From NCBI GenBank assembly GCA_030549495.1, contig JAUIRK010000337.1, positions 124,001 to 188,000 of the forward strand: a DNA stretch of 64,000 nucleotides, in the 5' to 3' direction. Made by a program: the position numbers and the translations under genes. Positions within the stretch are counted from its first letter, which is position 1, and every line of letters starts with the position of its first letter. The notes beneath the pieces were generated by a model. It did not search any database, was not told the DNA's origin, and saw only the letters and a list, made by a program, of their open reading frames with translations. Below are positions 22,741 through 34,673 of this stretch, piece after piece. Origin of the DNA: Nectonema munidae. Taxonomy: Eukaryota; Nematomorpha; Nectonematoida; Nectonematidae.

Positions 22741-23117
22741 TCAATCAAAATTTTGATTGACATTTTTTAAAAAGTAGCCATGATTATTGAAAAAATTAAA
22801 TATATAAAGTGTTATGCGTTCCAAACTGTATATAATTATAAATTTTCAGGGTATTATATAATATAGATCCTAAGTTATAAGGTTAAGTACAAATAATGTC
22901 AAAATTTTGCTGAAAAATTTTAATTTTTGATTTTGATTGACAGCTTTGGACATGAAAGGGTCATTCAACTACCATGAAAATGGTTTCAAAAGATGCAGCT
23001 AGCGATTTTAGGAAAATTCACAAAATTTGAAGGGATATGATTCAGCCAATTTTCTACAATTAATTTTTTAGTGAAGGGGGGGGGGGCGTTTTACGCCCCC
23101 AGCACTAATAGGGTTAA

Positions 23118-24290
23118 CCCTATATCTGGATTTGTCGAAGGCTTTTGATAGCATTTCTTTTGACCTTATTATAAGAAAACTCTCTTATTTTGGATTTACT
23201 AGCCAGACACTAAACTTGCTTTATTCATATCTAAACAATAGACATCAAAAAGTTGTTATTAATTACTGTTCTTCAAGAATTTTCAAATCTTTTAATGGAG
23301 TTCCCCAAGGGTCTATCTTGGGTCCTCTTCTGTTTACTCTATATATTAACGACTTTCACAAAATAGACAAAAACTTTAAGTGCCCTTCCTTTTCAGACGA
23401 TATTACTATTATCGTCGCACTTTCATATTTTTCTAACTCCGAAAATTCTGTTAATGAAGTATTGAGTCTAGCTAATAAATGGATGAGCTGTAATAATCTA
23501 AGAATAAATAAAGATAAAACAAGATTTATGCTTTTTTCAAATAAGAAAAATAAGTTTAGTTTTAATACTGAAATTAGACGTGAATCTACTTTCAATTTTC
23601 TTGGATTAGTTATGAATTAAAATATGGATTGGAAAAATCATATCAATACTCTTTGCATAAAACTTAATAGCGTAACTGGAATTTTAAACAGATATAAAAA
23701 TGAATTTTCTACGAATGTTAAACTTATGGTATATAAAGCACTTTTTTTTACCACATTGCTATTATAGCATTAATAACTGGGGCTATTCTAATTTGAATAA
23801 AATAAAATGCATTCAAAATCGAACATTGGAAAAAATATTTAAAACGGATTCAAATAACATCACTGTCATCTGTGCTGAAAGGTGCTTACTCAGAGTTGAT
23901 GACATATATAAGCCTCAAATGTCCATATTTGTATACAAGCTTTTTTCGAATCAACTACCTGATATATTTGATAACTGGATCACTCCCAGAAAATGTAGTT
24001 TGAATTATACTCTTAGGTATTCTAAAAACGCTTATAAACATATATTATATATATTCTTATAAATGTTGCAAGCTATCCCTGGCTTTTTGGCTCCATCAAG
24101 TTTTCTACCACTGAACACACTCAATTCATCTTTGTCTCCAATACCTCTCTCCAAATTGAATAAATTTTTTTTTAATCAAAAATTCTTCATTTTCATCCTG
24201 CTGAAAGAGTTCTCAAGAATTATGATGAATATATTAATTAATATTTTATCAATAAACTTACTTACTTACTTACTTTTATTCAATTAAATT
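23118..24290 (+). mobile_element. CR1/Jockey-type LINE, copy C, 3' part
   Basis: RT resumes right after the inserted element with YLDLSKAFDSISFDLIIRKL, then FNGVPQGSILGPLLFTLYIN and the catalytic pair in SFSDDITII (FSDD instead of YADD). A downstream frame (23700-24062) has NNWGYSNLNKIKCIQNRTLE, the usual C-terminal block. The 3' end is a short (TTAC)n repeat at about 24256-24275. Several stops and frameshifts are present. It is related to, but not the same family copy as, LINE B. Confidence 0.8.
23132..23620 (+). pseudogene. LINE C reverse transcriptase core
   Basis: This 162-codon open piece spans RT motifs from SKAFDSI through VPQGSILGPLLF (about residues 58-69) and FSDD (about 88-91) to FNFLGLVMN. 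The upstream part of the same RT lies before the inserted element at 19573-23113. The Met start is not native. Confidence 0.8.
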
Positions 24291-24869
24291 TACTTTTCCT
24301 CTGCCACTGTTTTTGCTGTGAATTTCAACTCCAAAGCTGTATATGATAGGTCAAAATTAATAGGTAAAATTATCAAATTTCAATTATTCATGTTTTTTTC
24401 GATAAAGAATCTATCTAAGAAAAAAAACAAAAAAAGAAATTAAAAATGCCTTCTTTTTTAAATCAAATTATCATCAGTGTTTTATCAGAAATTTGATAGA
24501 TTTTAATTTACAGCTCGGAACAAGTTTTCATTTAAAACTATTTCAAACCTTGGCTTGTTCAAGCTTATTGAAAAATTTGTTGAAATTTTCTTTATTAAAA
24601 ATCTTTCTCTTTTATTGAACTTATAAAAAACACTAAAATGAAGATTTTTTATGAATTTATAGCAAACTAATAACTTAAATTTATTCAAATTTTGATAAAA
24701 CACTTTTTTGTAAAGTGAAATTTCTTTATTTTTTTACTTTTTGTAAATTTTAATTTGCAGAAGTATAATTCAAATGAACAAACAAAAAAACTAAACACAA
24801 AGAAAATTAACTTTAATTTAAACCTTTTATACTAATATCGTTATTTTTTGCAGAAAAAACGAAACGTGA
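24291..24869. other. A+T-rich spacer before a hAT relic
   Basis: No coding or repeat signal. The missing left terminal repeat of the next hAT element should be here, but I do not see it. Confidence 0.4.
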
Positions 24870-26873
24870 CGAATGTTAAAACAAATAACTCTCCAAATAA
24901 CGTTAAATCAATGTTTTCTAATTTTATTTTTACACATGGCTTCTAAAAAAAGAAAAGTTGATAAAGAATGCCGTATCTTTAATAAGAGTTGGGAAGAAAG
25001 GTACTTTTTTGAGGGAACAAATGATCAAAAAGCCATTTGCTTGATATGCAATGAAAGTGTTGTGGTTTTAAAAGAATACAATATTCATCGTCACTACGAA
25101 ACAAAGCATCTTTCAACACACTCAAAACTTCATAGAAAACAAGGTTCTGAAAAAATTGAGTCTTTGAAATCTAAGTTGGAGTCTCAAAGAAGTTCTTCAC
25201 AAAAAAGTTTGTTGAAAACGAATCTATCACTCGAGTAAGTTATGCAATAGTGAATAAGTTAGCAGAGCGTGGAAAACCATTTACTGATGGTAACTTCATA
25301 AAAGAGTGCATAATGGAAGCAGAAAATGACTTGTGCCATGAAAAAGCAACTTTGTTTGCAAATATCAGCAAGTTCAGTTGTGCGAAGAGCAGAAGAACTT
25401 GCAGAAAACATACAATTTCAATTACACGAGAAAGCTAAAAACTTTTTGTGGTATTCAATTGCAATTGATGAGTCTATTGATCTCTCTAGCACGTCTCAGC
25501 TTCTTATATATGTTCGTGGTGTCAATCGCAACTTTCAAATAATTGAAGAATTGGCATCAGTGTATAGATGCATGGGACAACAACTGGAGAGGATATTTTC
25601 ATTGAAGTAGAAATTTTTTGCAACGCTATGATCTTCAATGGTATCGGCTTCGGTGCGTCACGGTTGATGGTGGCCCAAATATGGCAGGAATAAGAGGCTT
25701 GGTAAGGCGCATCCAGATTAAATTGGAAGATCTTCATTGTCCAACATTTCTTTTCATGTACCCAGCAAGCACTCTGTGCAAAGCAATTAGATATATCTTG
25801 TGTGCTTAATCCAATCACAAGTCTCGTCAACTATATCAGAAGTCAGACGCACATTAATCGACAGTTTCAAGCTTTTCTTAAAGAACTTGATTCTGATTTT
25901 TATGATGTCTTACTACACAGCAGTAAGATGGTTTAGATGCGAAAAAAACCTATCTCGTTTTCATAAACTTCAAAAAGAAATAAAAAATTTTTTAAGTGAA
26001 AAAAACAAATCTAACGCACAATTTTCAGGTTCTTCATGGTTATCAAAATTGTCATTTTTGGTTGACAGAATGATTTAAATTTAGTTGCAGAAGCGAAATA
26101 ACCTCATATGTGATTTATACAAAATTATTACACCATTTCGTAGAAAATTGTCATTGTTTAAAATACAATTTGAAAAGGGAAACTTCTCTCATTTTCAGAA
26201 TTTTCAAGAGTTTGCGCTGAAAATGTGGAACACGTTGATCTCGAGTTTCACAAAAAAAATCTTCATGGCTTACATACAAATTTTTCCCAGCGATTTGCTA
26301 ATCTTGACAAAATAAAAAATGACATTTTTCTGTTTGAAAATCTCTTTGACTGTGACGTTGACAACATGCCAGCAGATCTACAACTTGAGATAATTGGTTT
26401 ACAGGCTTCTACTTTTTTGAAAGAGAAGCATAGAGAAGATCTTCTTAAATTTTACCAATCTTTACCTGATGATGAGTTTTTGTTATTTAAAAAAGTTTGC
26501 GTCAGGTATGGCTTCAGTTTTTGGAACAACGTACAAATGTGAGCAAACTTTTTCGAAAATGAAGTGAAGTCAACGCATCGAACAAGGTTAACTGACGACC
26601 ACTTGAAGGCAATTCTTATGATTCGATGTACCAATTTTAAAGCTGACATTAACAGTATTTTGAAAGCCAAACACCAGTTTCATAAATCTCATTAACTTTA
26701 TTCTTTTTTTTATACATATTTTTTGTTTTTAGGCATCTATAAATAAACCGCATACATGCCTATGTTTTGTAGGCCTTTAGTGTGATCTGTATCAAAAAAG
26801 TATTTATCCGGCCCGCGATTTACATTCCTTTAGGTCTATGTGGCCCTTTTTGAAAAAACTTTGATGACCCCTG
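24870..26873 (+). mobile_element. hAT element with GTF2IRD2-like transposase, broken
   Basis: Open pieces in several frames follow the layout of the hAT transposases related to vertebrate GTF2IRD2/EPM2AIP1: a BED-like finger with CLIC and HRHYETKH (24936-25238), LAERGKPFTDGNFIKECIME (25250 on), IAIDESIDLSSTSQLLIYVR (25440 on), VTVDGGPNMAGIRGLVRRIQ (25650 on), a degenerate ALC block near 25790, TAVRWFRC near 25920 and the C-terminal FGTTYKCEQTFSKMK-type region near 26520-26560. At least five frame changes or stops are present. The right terminus GATGACCCCTG ends at 26873 and matches the CAGGGGTC-type hAT end. No left end was found. Confidence 0.8.
24936..25238 (+). pseudogene. BED-finger N terminus of hAT transposase
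   Basis: Starting at the internal Met 24936 (MASKKRKVDKECRIF), this reads a Lys-rich N terminus and a zinc finger CLICNES...HRHYETKH (C-x2-C and H-x5-H spacing), the DNA-binding part of this hAT group, then a Lys/Ser-rich linker. The frame stops at 25236-25238 and the protein continues in another frame. Confidence 0.75.
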
Positions 26874-27015
26874 ATCTAAACAATCCTAACCACGCCCCTA
26901 TTTATTAAAAAGTATGAAAATTTGTGCTTTAGGTGTTATAGGAGGGAAAGAATTTTGAATTGTCTTTTGTTTTATAAAAGATTTTAATTAAAAAGGAAGA
27001 CGAACTTTTGATCTA

Positions 27016-27603
27016 AGGCCCGCACACCCTATTTATTTTGGGGACTTGAGCCCCCCTTCATTTTTGACCTGAGCCCCCTTCCCTCCACCCCTCACCCCAC
27101 TTAATTTTCCAAGCCTCTTTACTCAATTTTTCAAGCTTAAATAAGTTTTAAACGCTTGTGAAGAAGTGTTTTCTTTGTACATTGGTAGTTTCAATAAATT
27201 TATTATAAAATTGTCTAGAGTATTTTTTGAGTATATGAATATTTATTCAAGCTGCTCTAACAATAGGAATCAACACTGCATCCTATGAGAGAAGTTTTTC
27301 TACCCTTAAAAGAGTTTTCGAACTATTTCAACGAAAAGTCAAGAAGGCTGAATGTTTTGACATGTAAATTGCTTTATTACTCTAAAAATGATATATTGTT
27401 AATAAAATGATTTTCTTCTTTCACTTTTGTTTTAAAACAGCTCCTCAATCCTCATCACCTTACTTTTATGACATTCTTTAGCTCTTGTTTCCGATGTTGA
27501 TCGAATTTGCTTCTAGAAAAGAAAATTTTATAGTGTGTATTTTCATAATGTATAGTTTCAGCTCCTTTGAGCCCCCAAAAAATTTTGGTTAGCGCGGGCT
27601 CTG
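27016..27603 (+). mobile_element. Short hAT element with transposase tail remnant
   Basis: The right end, read inward, is CAGAGCCCGCGCTAACC (complement of 27587-27603). The left end starts near AAGGCCCGCACACCC, and GGGGACTTGAGCCCCC mirrors GGGGGCTCAAAGG at the other side. Near 27240-27370 the plus strand reads AALTIGINTASYERSFSTLK, the hAT C-terminal TASxERSFSxLK motif, then a stop. It is an internally deleted element that keeps only the end of its gene. No clean 8-bp duplication was seen. Confidence 0.65.
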
Positions 27604-28164
27604 AGAGGATGAGGAGTTTAGTTCGTAAATTTTAATTTTTAACGTTAAATAATTAGTGACTCTTAGACTTTATGTCTGTCCTTATAAAACATATTTCATA
27701 ATGTTTTGAAGCTTAATAAGTTTATGATTCAACAAATAAAAAAAATACATATTACTCCTATTCATTTGGATCATAAAGCTTAAATTTAAATTATTATAAG
27801 TAATTTTTAATAACTGTATATCCATTTACAAATGATAAAATTGGGTTAAAATATTCAAAACATGAAGTGCTTATAAAAATTTGAAAATTTACCCAGAAAA
27901 TATTGGCTGAAAAAAATCGAATATATTGAGCATTTTTTAGAACGAAATAAATCCACTACTAATTTTTTCACTTTATTTTTCATTAATCTTCAAACTTAAT
28001 TTAAAAACACTTAAATAATTTTTAAAATAAATTTTATTTTCAGTTTTGAAAAATATTTTTAAACTTTTTGTCAATTTTTTGATATTTTCGGCTGCTTTTT
28101 CATATTTTTTATTCTTATTGTTCTTTTTCTACTCTAATATTTTCCTTACTTTTCTTTGCTGATT
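27604..28164. other. A+T-rich spacer
   Basis: No coding frame or repeat structure recognised. The left end of the following piggyBac relic may lie here. TTAACGTTAA at about 27638-27647 offers TTAA sites but no matching terminal repeat. Confidence 0.35.
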
Positions 28165-29400
28165 TTTTATGTATGTCAAAAGACAAAAAAATATATTACT
28201 TTACGTATTCCAAAATGAAAATAATTTACAAAGATGATGAAAACAGTACAGATAATGAAAGTTTCTCTGAAAGTTATGATCACATTTCTTCAAACTTAAA
28301 ATGATCATCTTGGAAAGATGACGTGGAGTTTTTTGACAACACTGATTTTTTATGCATATCAAAAGACAAAAAAATAGAATGGAGTTGTGTGTGCTCAGGT
28401 AGAAGAAATTATTTACTCTCAAATCAGAACCAACGAGATATGCAATTGCATATCTCTTCTTTTTATCCTCCTGTCATCGTAAATTTGATAATACTAAATT
28501 TGATATACTAATCAATATTGAAAAATTTAATAACAAATGGAAAATATTAGATCCAATAAAGTTGATTGCCTTTTTTGGCGTGTTAATCCTTCTTGATGTT
28601 TACAAATCAAAAAATGAGGTAACAAAATTTTTTTGGAACAAATAAAAGACAGGCTACTATATATGCTGCTACAATGAACCATCATAGATTTGAAGAATTA
28701 TGCGCGACTTTAAGATTTAACGATGCAAAAACAAAAAGATATGTTTGTAGCTTTGGGAAAACTGGTGTCCAATTCTTGAATCTTTTTAATTAAATTTTTT
28801 TGCAACAATCGATGGACAACTAAAATATATTCGTGGTAAAGCTAGGCAGTATATGCTTAAAAAACCTGCATAATATGGGATCAACTTCTGGGCTATATGT
28901 GATACTCAAACCCATTATGGTTGGAGAATGAAGCTGTACCTAGGTAAAAACTTTGATAGAAAGACTAATAGATGGACAACGGCCGCTTTTTTCAATATAA
29001 TTGATATATCTGGTTTAAATTCTTATATTTTATTTACAGAGATCACAAACAAATATAAAGAAAATTGTCCTTATAAAAGAAGACCTTTTCTAGATGTTTT
29101 AGGAAAGAAGCTTGTAAACCCACACCTTGGAAGAAGAAAAACTTTGTCCAGAAATCATAAAGCAAACATTTTGATAGAAAGTAAAAGCAAAATAACACAT
29201 ACCTTTGAAAACAAAAGAAAAGGGGTTAGATGTTACCTGTGTGAAAAAACCGACAATAAGTTTGATTCAATGTGTTACAAATGCGAAAATTTTGTTTGTA
29301 AAATGTATCACAACAAGGTTTGCAAAACTCGCTGTTGATTTTCTATTATTTTTAAAATAATAAAGCTGAATACTGAAATAAATATTGTGTTTTTATTTAA
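28165..29400 (+). mobile_element. piggyBac transposon relic, internally deleted
   Basis: Plus-strand pieces follow piggyBac transposase order: an acidic N terminus (28214 on), IEWSCVCSGRRN, a LIAFFGVLILLDVYKSKNEV block (about 28560), a RF...TLRFND block (about 28690), then ATIDGQLKYIRGKARQYMLK (first catalytic Asp), FWAICDTQTHYGW (second Asp), and after the junction RKTNRWTTAAFFNIIDISGL. The region that should hold the third catalytic Asp (DNFFTS-like) between YLGKN and RKTNRW is absent, so the gene has a large internal deletion besides several stops. A Cys-rich C terminus follows. Terminal repeats were not identified with confidence. Confidence 0.75.
28928..29338 (+). pseudogene. piggyBac transposase C-terminal fragment
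   Basis: This 136-codon open piece begins at the second-Asp region (MKLYLGKN), jumps by deletion to the RWTTAAFFNIIDISGLNSYI helix that follows the catalytic core, and ends with a cysteine-rich zinc-binding domain, CYLCEK...CYKCENFVCK, typical of piggyBac C termini, where it helps bind the terminal repeats. The internal Met is an artefact of where the frame opens. Confidence 0.75.
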
Positions 29401-32022
29401 TTGATCCATTTGAATCAAAGGGGGATCTAACGCTTAAAAAATAATGACCATTGATCAACCTTTTGTAATTGTCCAGAATATTCGCTTATACTGGCTTTTA
29501 ATAAGATTGAAGAATGGTGGTGCCTGTATTTTTTTTTAATTACAGGCAACTATTCAAAATTGTTGGATCATATATAGAAAAACAAAAAGTTATCAACATT
29601 CCAAATTTGAGAAATTGTTCAAGTATAAATCTCAAGAACACAACAAAACAAGTAAAGTCACCCAAGAATGCAAATCAGAGTGAGCAATAATGTTCGATTT
29701 GATTGTACAGTTTGAGGATAGTGCAACACAAAAATACTAAAAAAACTTGTCAAAAGTCTAATATTCCCCTTTATAATGATTTGTTTCTAGATTTTCATAA
29801 AAAAAATCTAATAATAATAAAAAGAATTGGTCCAATGAAATTTATTAGAGTTGTTATTCAATTTTTCTTCTAAAGAAAGGAGTCTTTTGACAAAAGTGGT
29901 TATGGTTTATTTCTTTTTTAAAAATCACCTTAATATACATGCACATTTTATTTGCTTATCAATTCAATGCGTGATAACGTCAAAAATATATATGGGTGCA
30001 ATTCTTTATTATTTATATGATATATTAGTAATAAAATGATGAAGAAAAATACGTGATTAGCAACAAAGCTTTTTAGGTTGGGCTTTAAAAGGATTAAGTT
30101 TTTCCTGGTCAATAACATTCCAAACAGATCGTAGTAATTCGAGCGGTGTCAACGTTTTTAGGTGTAAATTGGATCTACAGTCTAAATTATTTTGAATAGT
30201 CAAACGCTTTTGGAAAGAGTAAGAACAAAATATAACATGCCCAGTTTAATACTATCGCTCAAAATTATTCCAATTTGCTTTGTTGTGCTTGTAATTTTGA
30301 AGTTTCTTCTTTGTAATTTGTTTTTTTTCTGGATTTAAAGCCTAACTCGGGATTCAAATAGAAAGAGATCTTGATGTATTCAAGAAACAACGACTGAATA
30401 CAAGTGGTCGATTTTTCCAACAAGCTAATGCAGCAATTAAGGAATAAGGTTAGGACTTTTAAACAAAAATGCATATCATTGGGAGTGAACTTGGTCTTCC
30501 AGCTGCAAAAAAAATGGACGTTGTGTCCTTAGAGATCAATCAGTAATGGAGCTAAATTCTAATAAAACAGTACACAGACGAAGGCAAGAAATGTCAGAAG
30601 ATATTTATTTTGTCAAAGAATCTGATAATATAGTATATCTCCTTTCTCCATATAAAACATAAAAAACAGCATTGGTTTATTTAATATTAAATCTTTTATT
30701 AAAGGGTGAAGAAAAGCAACTACAACTAACAGAGAAGAGGCGAGAATCTCACACAATCAAGGAAAACGTGTGAAAATGAAAGCTATACGGTATCGAATAG
30801 AGCCGGTCGATGCCTTCTCAACCACTTGTCCATGGGGACCGGTGATGCTGGACGATGAAATTCTAGGTAGTCAGATTTAGGTAAAATTTAGGACAAATAG
30901 TAATAACTAGAGCAGTTAAAAATTGACTCAAAATTGTGAAATCATAGACTTTCTGAAAAAAAAATTTACCTAAAAATAAAAACAACGGCATTTAATATAT
31001 TAGTTCTTCAGCCAATCCCCAAAAGGTTAATTAAAAAATTGACTTTACTGACTTTAACTGCCCTAGTAATAACTCATTACGTATATAGTATCTGGAAAGT
31101 AATTTTTATTCATTTTAATTCAGAGAAAGGTGTTCATCACAAAAGGAAGGTAAACGTTTTCATCTTGGCTTGTATTCATTTTCTTTTACCATATTAATTA
31201 TTATATTATCCCTTTTCTATCTATTTTTGGTTTTTTTGAATCGAATTTTGTTCTTTACTACAATTGTAATTTCAATATCAGTTTTTGTTAAAAAATATTT
31301 GATTTGTTTGTTTTTTACATCTTTGTTGATGGCAGCCACTGTAGAAAAGGATATACTAGCTGCCTTGAAGGCTAAAAAATATAGGAGCTAACAGTAATCC
31401 ACAAACAAAAACTCCTTGTACTTTGTCCTTTATCGTGTGTGTTGGTTCTCTTAACTATTGTTTTAAAGAGCGGATTTACGTACTACAATTTCTGCTTCCA
31501 ATAAACGCTTTATTGATATAATGGCTCACCTTCGCCACCAAGTGTATGCACGTACATCTATTAAAAATATTGAAAGTACATATATTTATTTTCATGTAAA
31601 ATCAATAAGAGAAGATATGAGGATGTGAAAAATAAAAAGGAAGACACAGTAGTTGACTAAATCACACATTAGAGCGTAAAGTGGCGGTAGGACAGCGAGA
31701 ATAAGTGATGAATAATCTTGGGAGTTTGAGCGCCACTAAAATATGCAAGACATAGAGGGAGGATGCAGGAAGAGAAATGTGAAGTTAAAAATGTAATCTC
31801 ACCGACAGCACCGAAGAAGAACTCTCGAAGACGAAGAGAGAAACACGAGGAATGACGAATGGAAGCACTGCTGACTAAAACAAAAAACAACGTTTCTTTA
31901 ATTTGTCGCAATGCAAATTTGGGTTCACTAGATATCAGAAATCTTTTACTGAACAAGTGAAAATATTTTGCCTGCTCAACGTTTCCCATTTCAACCAAAG
32001 GACAATTCCACTATTTGGCCTT
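29401..32022. other. Unassigned region between two piggyBac elements
   Basis: This 2.6-kb stretch has no gene I can name. A hairpin TGCCTGTA/TACAGGCA (arms 29521-29528 and 29541-29548) and a locally less A+T-rich block near 30780-30860 are visible. Frames at 30360-30440 and 31669-31998 (-) have mixed composition but no motif I recognise. Old transposon debris is likely. Confidence 0.4.
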
Positions 32023-32404
32023 TTAACCCGTTCCCTTGCTTGACGGACTCTTTTTTATTTACTCGGTTGACGGACTCTATGTAAATTTTACACCTATCAA
32101 TTATTTGCAATTTTTTAATATTTTTAATCCAAAACTATGTAACTAGGAAAAAAAAGGCAAGAGAAAAGTAATATATGGCATTTTTGCTGAAGATTTAAAT
32201 TTTATAGCAATAATTTTTTGATATAGTTTAACGCCATCTATCTTCAAATTAAATATAGCCCTATAGGAGAATATAACTTTTGAAAGATGTAATTTCATAC
32301 TCATGTGAGGAAAGTTTTGGTGCATTCCAATTTATTCATACATATCATGGATAATGGCGTGTGGCATGATAACATACTCTATCTACTATGAAATAAAATA
32401 TAAA

Positions 32405-32940
32405 GCAATATGTGGTTTCTCATTTTACATCACAAGAGTTTTTTTGATGATGAGTTTTCCATTACGCAATTCCATTTTATTTATACATGCAACGATAACG
32501 GCACTGTGGGGAATGATAACTTGCGCATCGATATTTTTTGTCATCATAATCAATAACTATCTGTTGATTATTTGAGCAATATGTGGTTATCACTTTACAT
32601 CAGAAGAGTTTTTTTGATGATGAGTTTTCCATTACGCAATTCCATTTTATTTATACATGCAACGATAACGGCACTGTGGGGGAATGATAACTTGCGCATC
32701 GATATTTTTCATCATAATCAATAACTATCTGTTGATTATTTGAGCAATATGTGGTTTACTTGATATCACTTTACATCAGAAGAGTTTTTTTGATGATGCG
32801 TTTCCCATTACGCAATTCCATTTTATTTATACATGCAACGATCTTTCGTTTTCTACTGCGTTAAGATAACGGCACTGTGGGGAATGATAACTTGCACATC
32901 GATATAATTCGTTATTATAATCAATATAAAGGAAAGAACT
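32405..32940 (+). repeat. Three-unit ~170-bp tandem repeat upstream of transposase
   Basis: Units begin with GCAATATGTGGTT near 32406, 32577 and 32743. Each includes CATTACGCAATTCCATTTTA, ATACATGCAACGATAACGGC and ACTTGCGCATCGATAT. The third unit carries a short insertion containing CTTTCGTTTTCTACTGCGTT, which occurs again just before the coding region. The array sits between the left terminus and the gene, so it may act as promoter or transposase-binding repeat, which is inference. Confidence 0.8.
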
Positions 32941-32991
32941 ATTTATTGATTATTTGATCGGTCTTTGCATTTTATCTTTCGTTTTCTACTG

Positions 32992-34673
32992 CGTTTTTTT
33001 TTGAAAAATCTTATTGTTCGTTTCTCCATGTCTACTTCGGAAGAAAGTTTTGATTTCGCTTCAAACTCCTCAACTCTAACTACTGATAGTTCTTTACTCT
33101 CTTCAATGGATCTGCAGAATGAGATTGATGAGAATTTGGTAGCTCCAGATTCAACTCAATATTCTTGGATTCCTCCGTCTACACTAAGGGGTAGAGTTGA
33201 GCGCATAAACATAAGAAATTTTGCTCGCCATCCTCCTGGTCCTCAAGGGACTTGTAAAAATAATTCACATATTTTGGAGGTTTTCAAATCCTTTCTAACG
33301 TGTGAAGTTGTTCATCATATATACAGCATGACTATGCGGAAGCTTGAAATAAATTATAAGTAAGTTTTAGATGCATACCTGTTCTTTTTTTATATTGATT
33401 TATTTTAGATCAAATGAACCAAAACATCCAAATTTGATTCATTGCTATCAAGCTTTCAAAATACACCACATTTTATCATATTTTTCTGTTTTGTTATATA
33501 TTGGTCAGAATGGTGACCAGAAAATTAAAACCTCAGACTTGTTCTCTTCCTACGCTAGCCCATTTTTGAGAGCTGCACTTGGTCGTGACATGTTTTTCCT
33601 TATACATGTTTTTATAAGGTTTGATGAAAAAGAAAAGCGTGACATGAACGACAAAATTAGCGCTATCTGTTTCATCCACGATCACTTTGCTAGTATTTTT
33701 TCAAAGTTTTGGACTCCTCATCATGCTGTTACAATTGATGAGCAATTGATAAAATTTTATCACATTTGTGATTCCAAGTTTTTCTACTACATGCGGCCTG
33801 AAATATACGTGTCTGGATTGGAAGATTCCTCTTATTTTTCAGGGGAAACAATAGTGAAAAGATTAGTCGACAACTGCAAAGTTCCTCAAGGATGTGGTTT
33901 ATATACTGATAGATTCTTTACCACACACGCGCTTGCTGTCTGGGCTTATTCAAAAAGTTTGTCTTTGTGTGGCACAATAATGTCAAACAAAAGATTTCTC
34001 CCAATAGTTTTTAGGCCAACACATCTAAAAGAATTGAAGCTAAACGAATGTGAAAGTCGTATCATTTACTCTGATTACGTATCTATCTCTGCCTATATAC
34101 CTAAGAGACATGCGCGTAGAAATTTTAAAGTTGTTTATTTGCTATCTTCTCAGCATAAAAACGTTCAAGTAACTAACATTGCTTCAAAACCTGAAAGCAT
34201 ATTAGCCTATAATAAATATAAAGGGGGCGTAGATGTTGGAAATAAAATGTTAAAAGCTTATCGTGCATATAACCATCAAGAAAATGGACTCTTGCTGTTT
34301 TTGCAACTATTTAGATATTTGTGCTCTAAATAGTTGGGTGATCTTGAATTTCAATTCTCCACAGTCTTTTCCCAAAGGTAAAGACAGCGGCAGAAAATTT
34401 TTCATCAAAAAACTTGCTTTTGCCTTATCAGAAGAAAGCATGAAAGTTCGCTCGTCTATTTTGGAAATGCCTATAAACATAAAGAACCTTTTGGCTTTTT
34501 ACGGTTTTCCTGCATCTCAACCTGAATCAAGTGGACAAAGAAGTTTGAGCAAAAAACGAGCGTCTTGTCCGTTTTGCATTTCAAAAGCTAATAAAACGAC
34601 AAGAAAATGTGAAAAGTGTCAAGTTTTTTTATGCAAAAAGCACTCTACTGTTTTATGCCCAAATTGCAAATGA
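32992..34673 (+). pseudogene. piggyBac transposase gene with one intron
   Basis: Exon 1 (start ATG most likely at 33028, MSTSEESFDFASN) has an acidic Ser-rich N terminus. GTAAGT at 33360 and TTATTTTAG at 33401-33409 bound a 50-bp intron, and joining them keeps the frame (NYK-SNEPKHPNLIHCYQAF). Exon 2 holds TIDEQLIKF (first Asp), YTDRFFTTHALAVWAY (third Asp) and YNKYKGGVDVGNKMLKAYRA. The stretch that should carry the second Asp (GIKxWxLCDSxTxY) is missing between YYMRPEI and YVSGLED, as if lost by in-frame deletion. A frame change near 34300 separates exon 2 from the final piece (34263-34673), which ends in a Cys/His zinc-binding domain (CPFC, CEKC, CKKH, CPNC). Likely inactive but still a possible DNA binder. 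Confidence 0.8.
33360..33409 (+). other. Candidate 50-bp intron in piggyBac transposase
   Basis: The donor GTAAGT and acceptor TTATTTTAG are both near-consensus. An in-frame stop (TAA) and a frame offset inside the segment are removed by splicing, and the flanking coding sequence then reads through in one frame. Confidence 0.7.

Larger units (their letters stand above)
19573..23113 (-). mobile_element. Non-autonomous piggyBac-type element, copy 2 (inverted)
   Basis: This copy has the same CCCTATTAGTGCTGGG ends as copy 1 and lies in the opposite orientation. It is flanked by TTAA on both sides (19569-19572, 23114-23117). It splits a LINE RT: excising it with one TTAA joins the LINE motif TLYLDLSKAFDSI to its upstream frame. 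It is 3541 bp against 3086 bp for copy 1. The second repeat has about seven units here (one in copy 1), while the first array has about seven (nine to ten in copy 1), which accounts for most of the length difference. No transposase is present. Confidence 0.85.

Noticed and set aside
30640-31680. Possible LTR pair or retroelement ends
   Set aside because: A less A+T-rich block and an AATAAA-containing segment suggested LTR debris, but no direct repeat pair or coding motif was found.
31669-31998. 109-codon minus-strand frame
   Set aside because: No motif, neighbouring gene or splice context. Composition is mixed but not persuasive.
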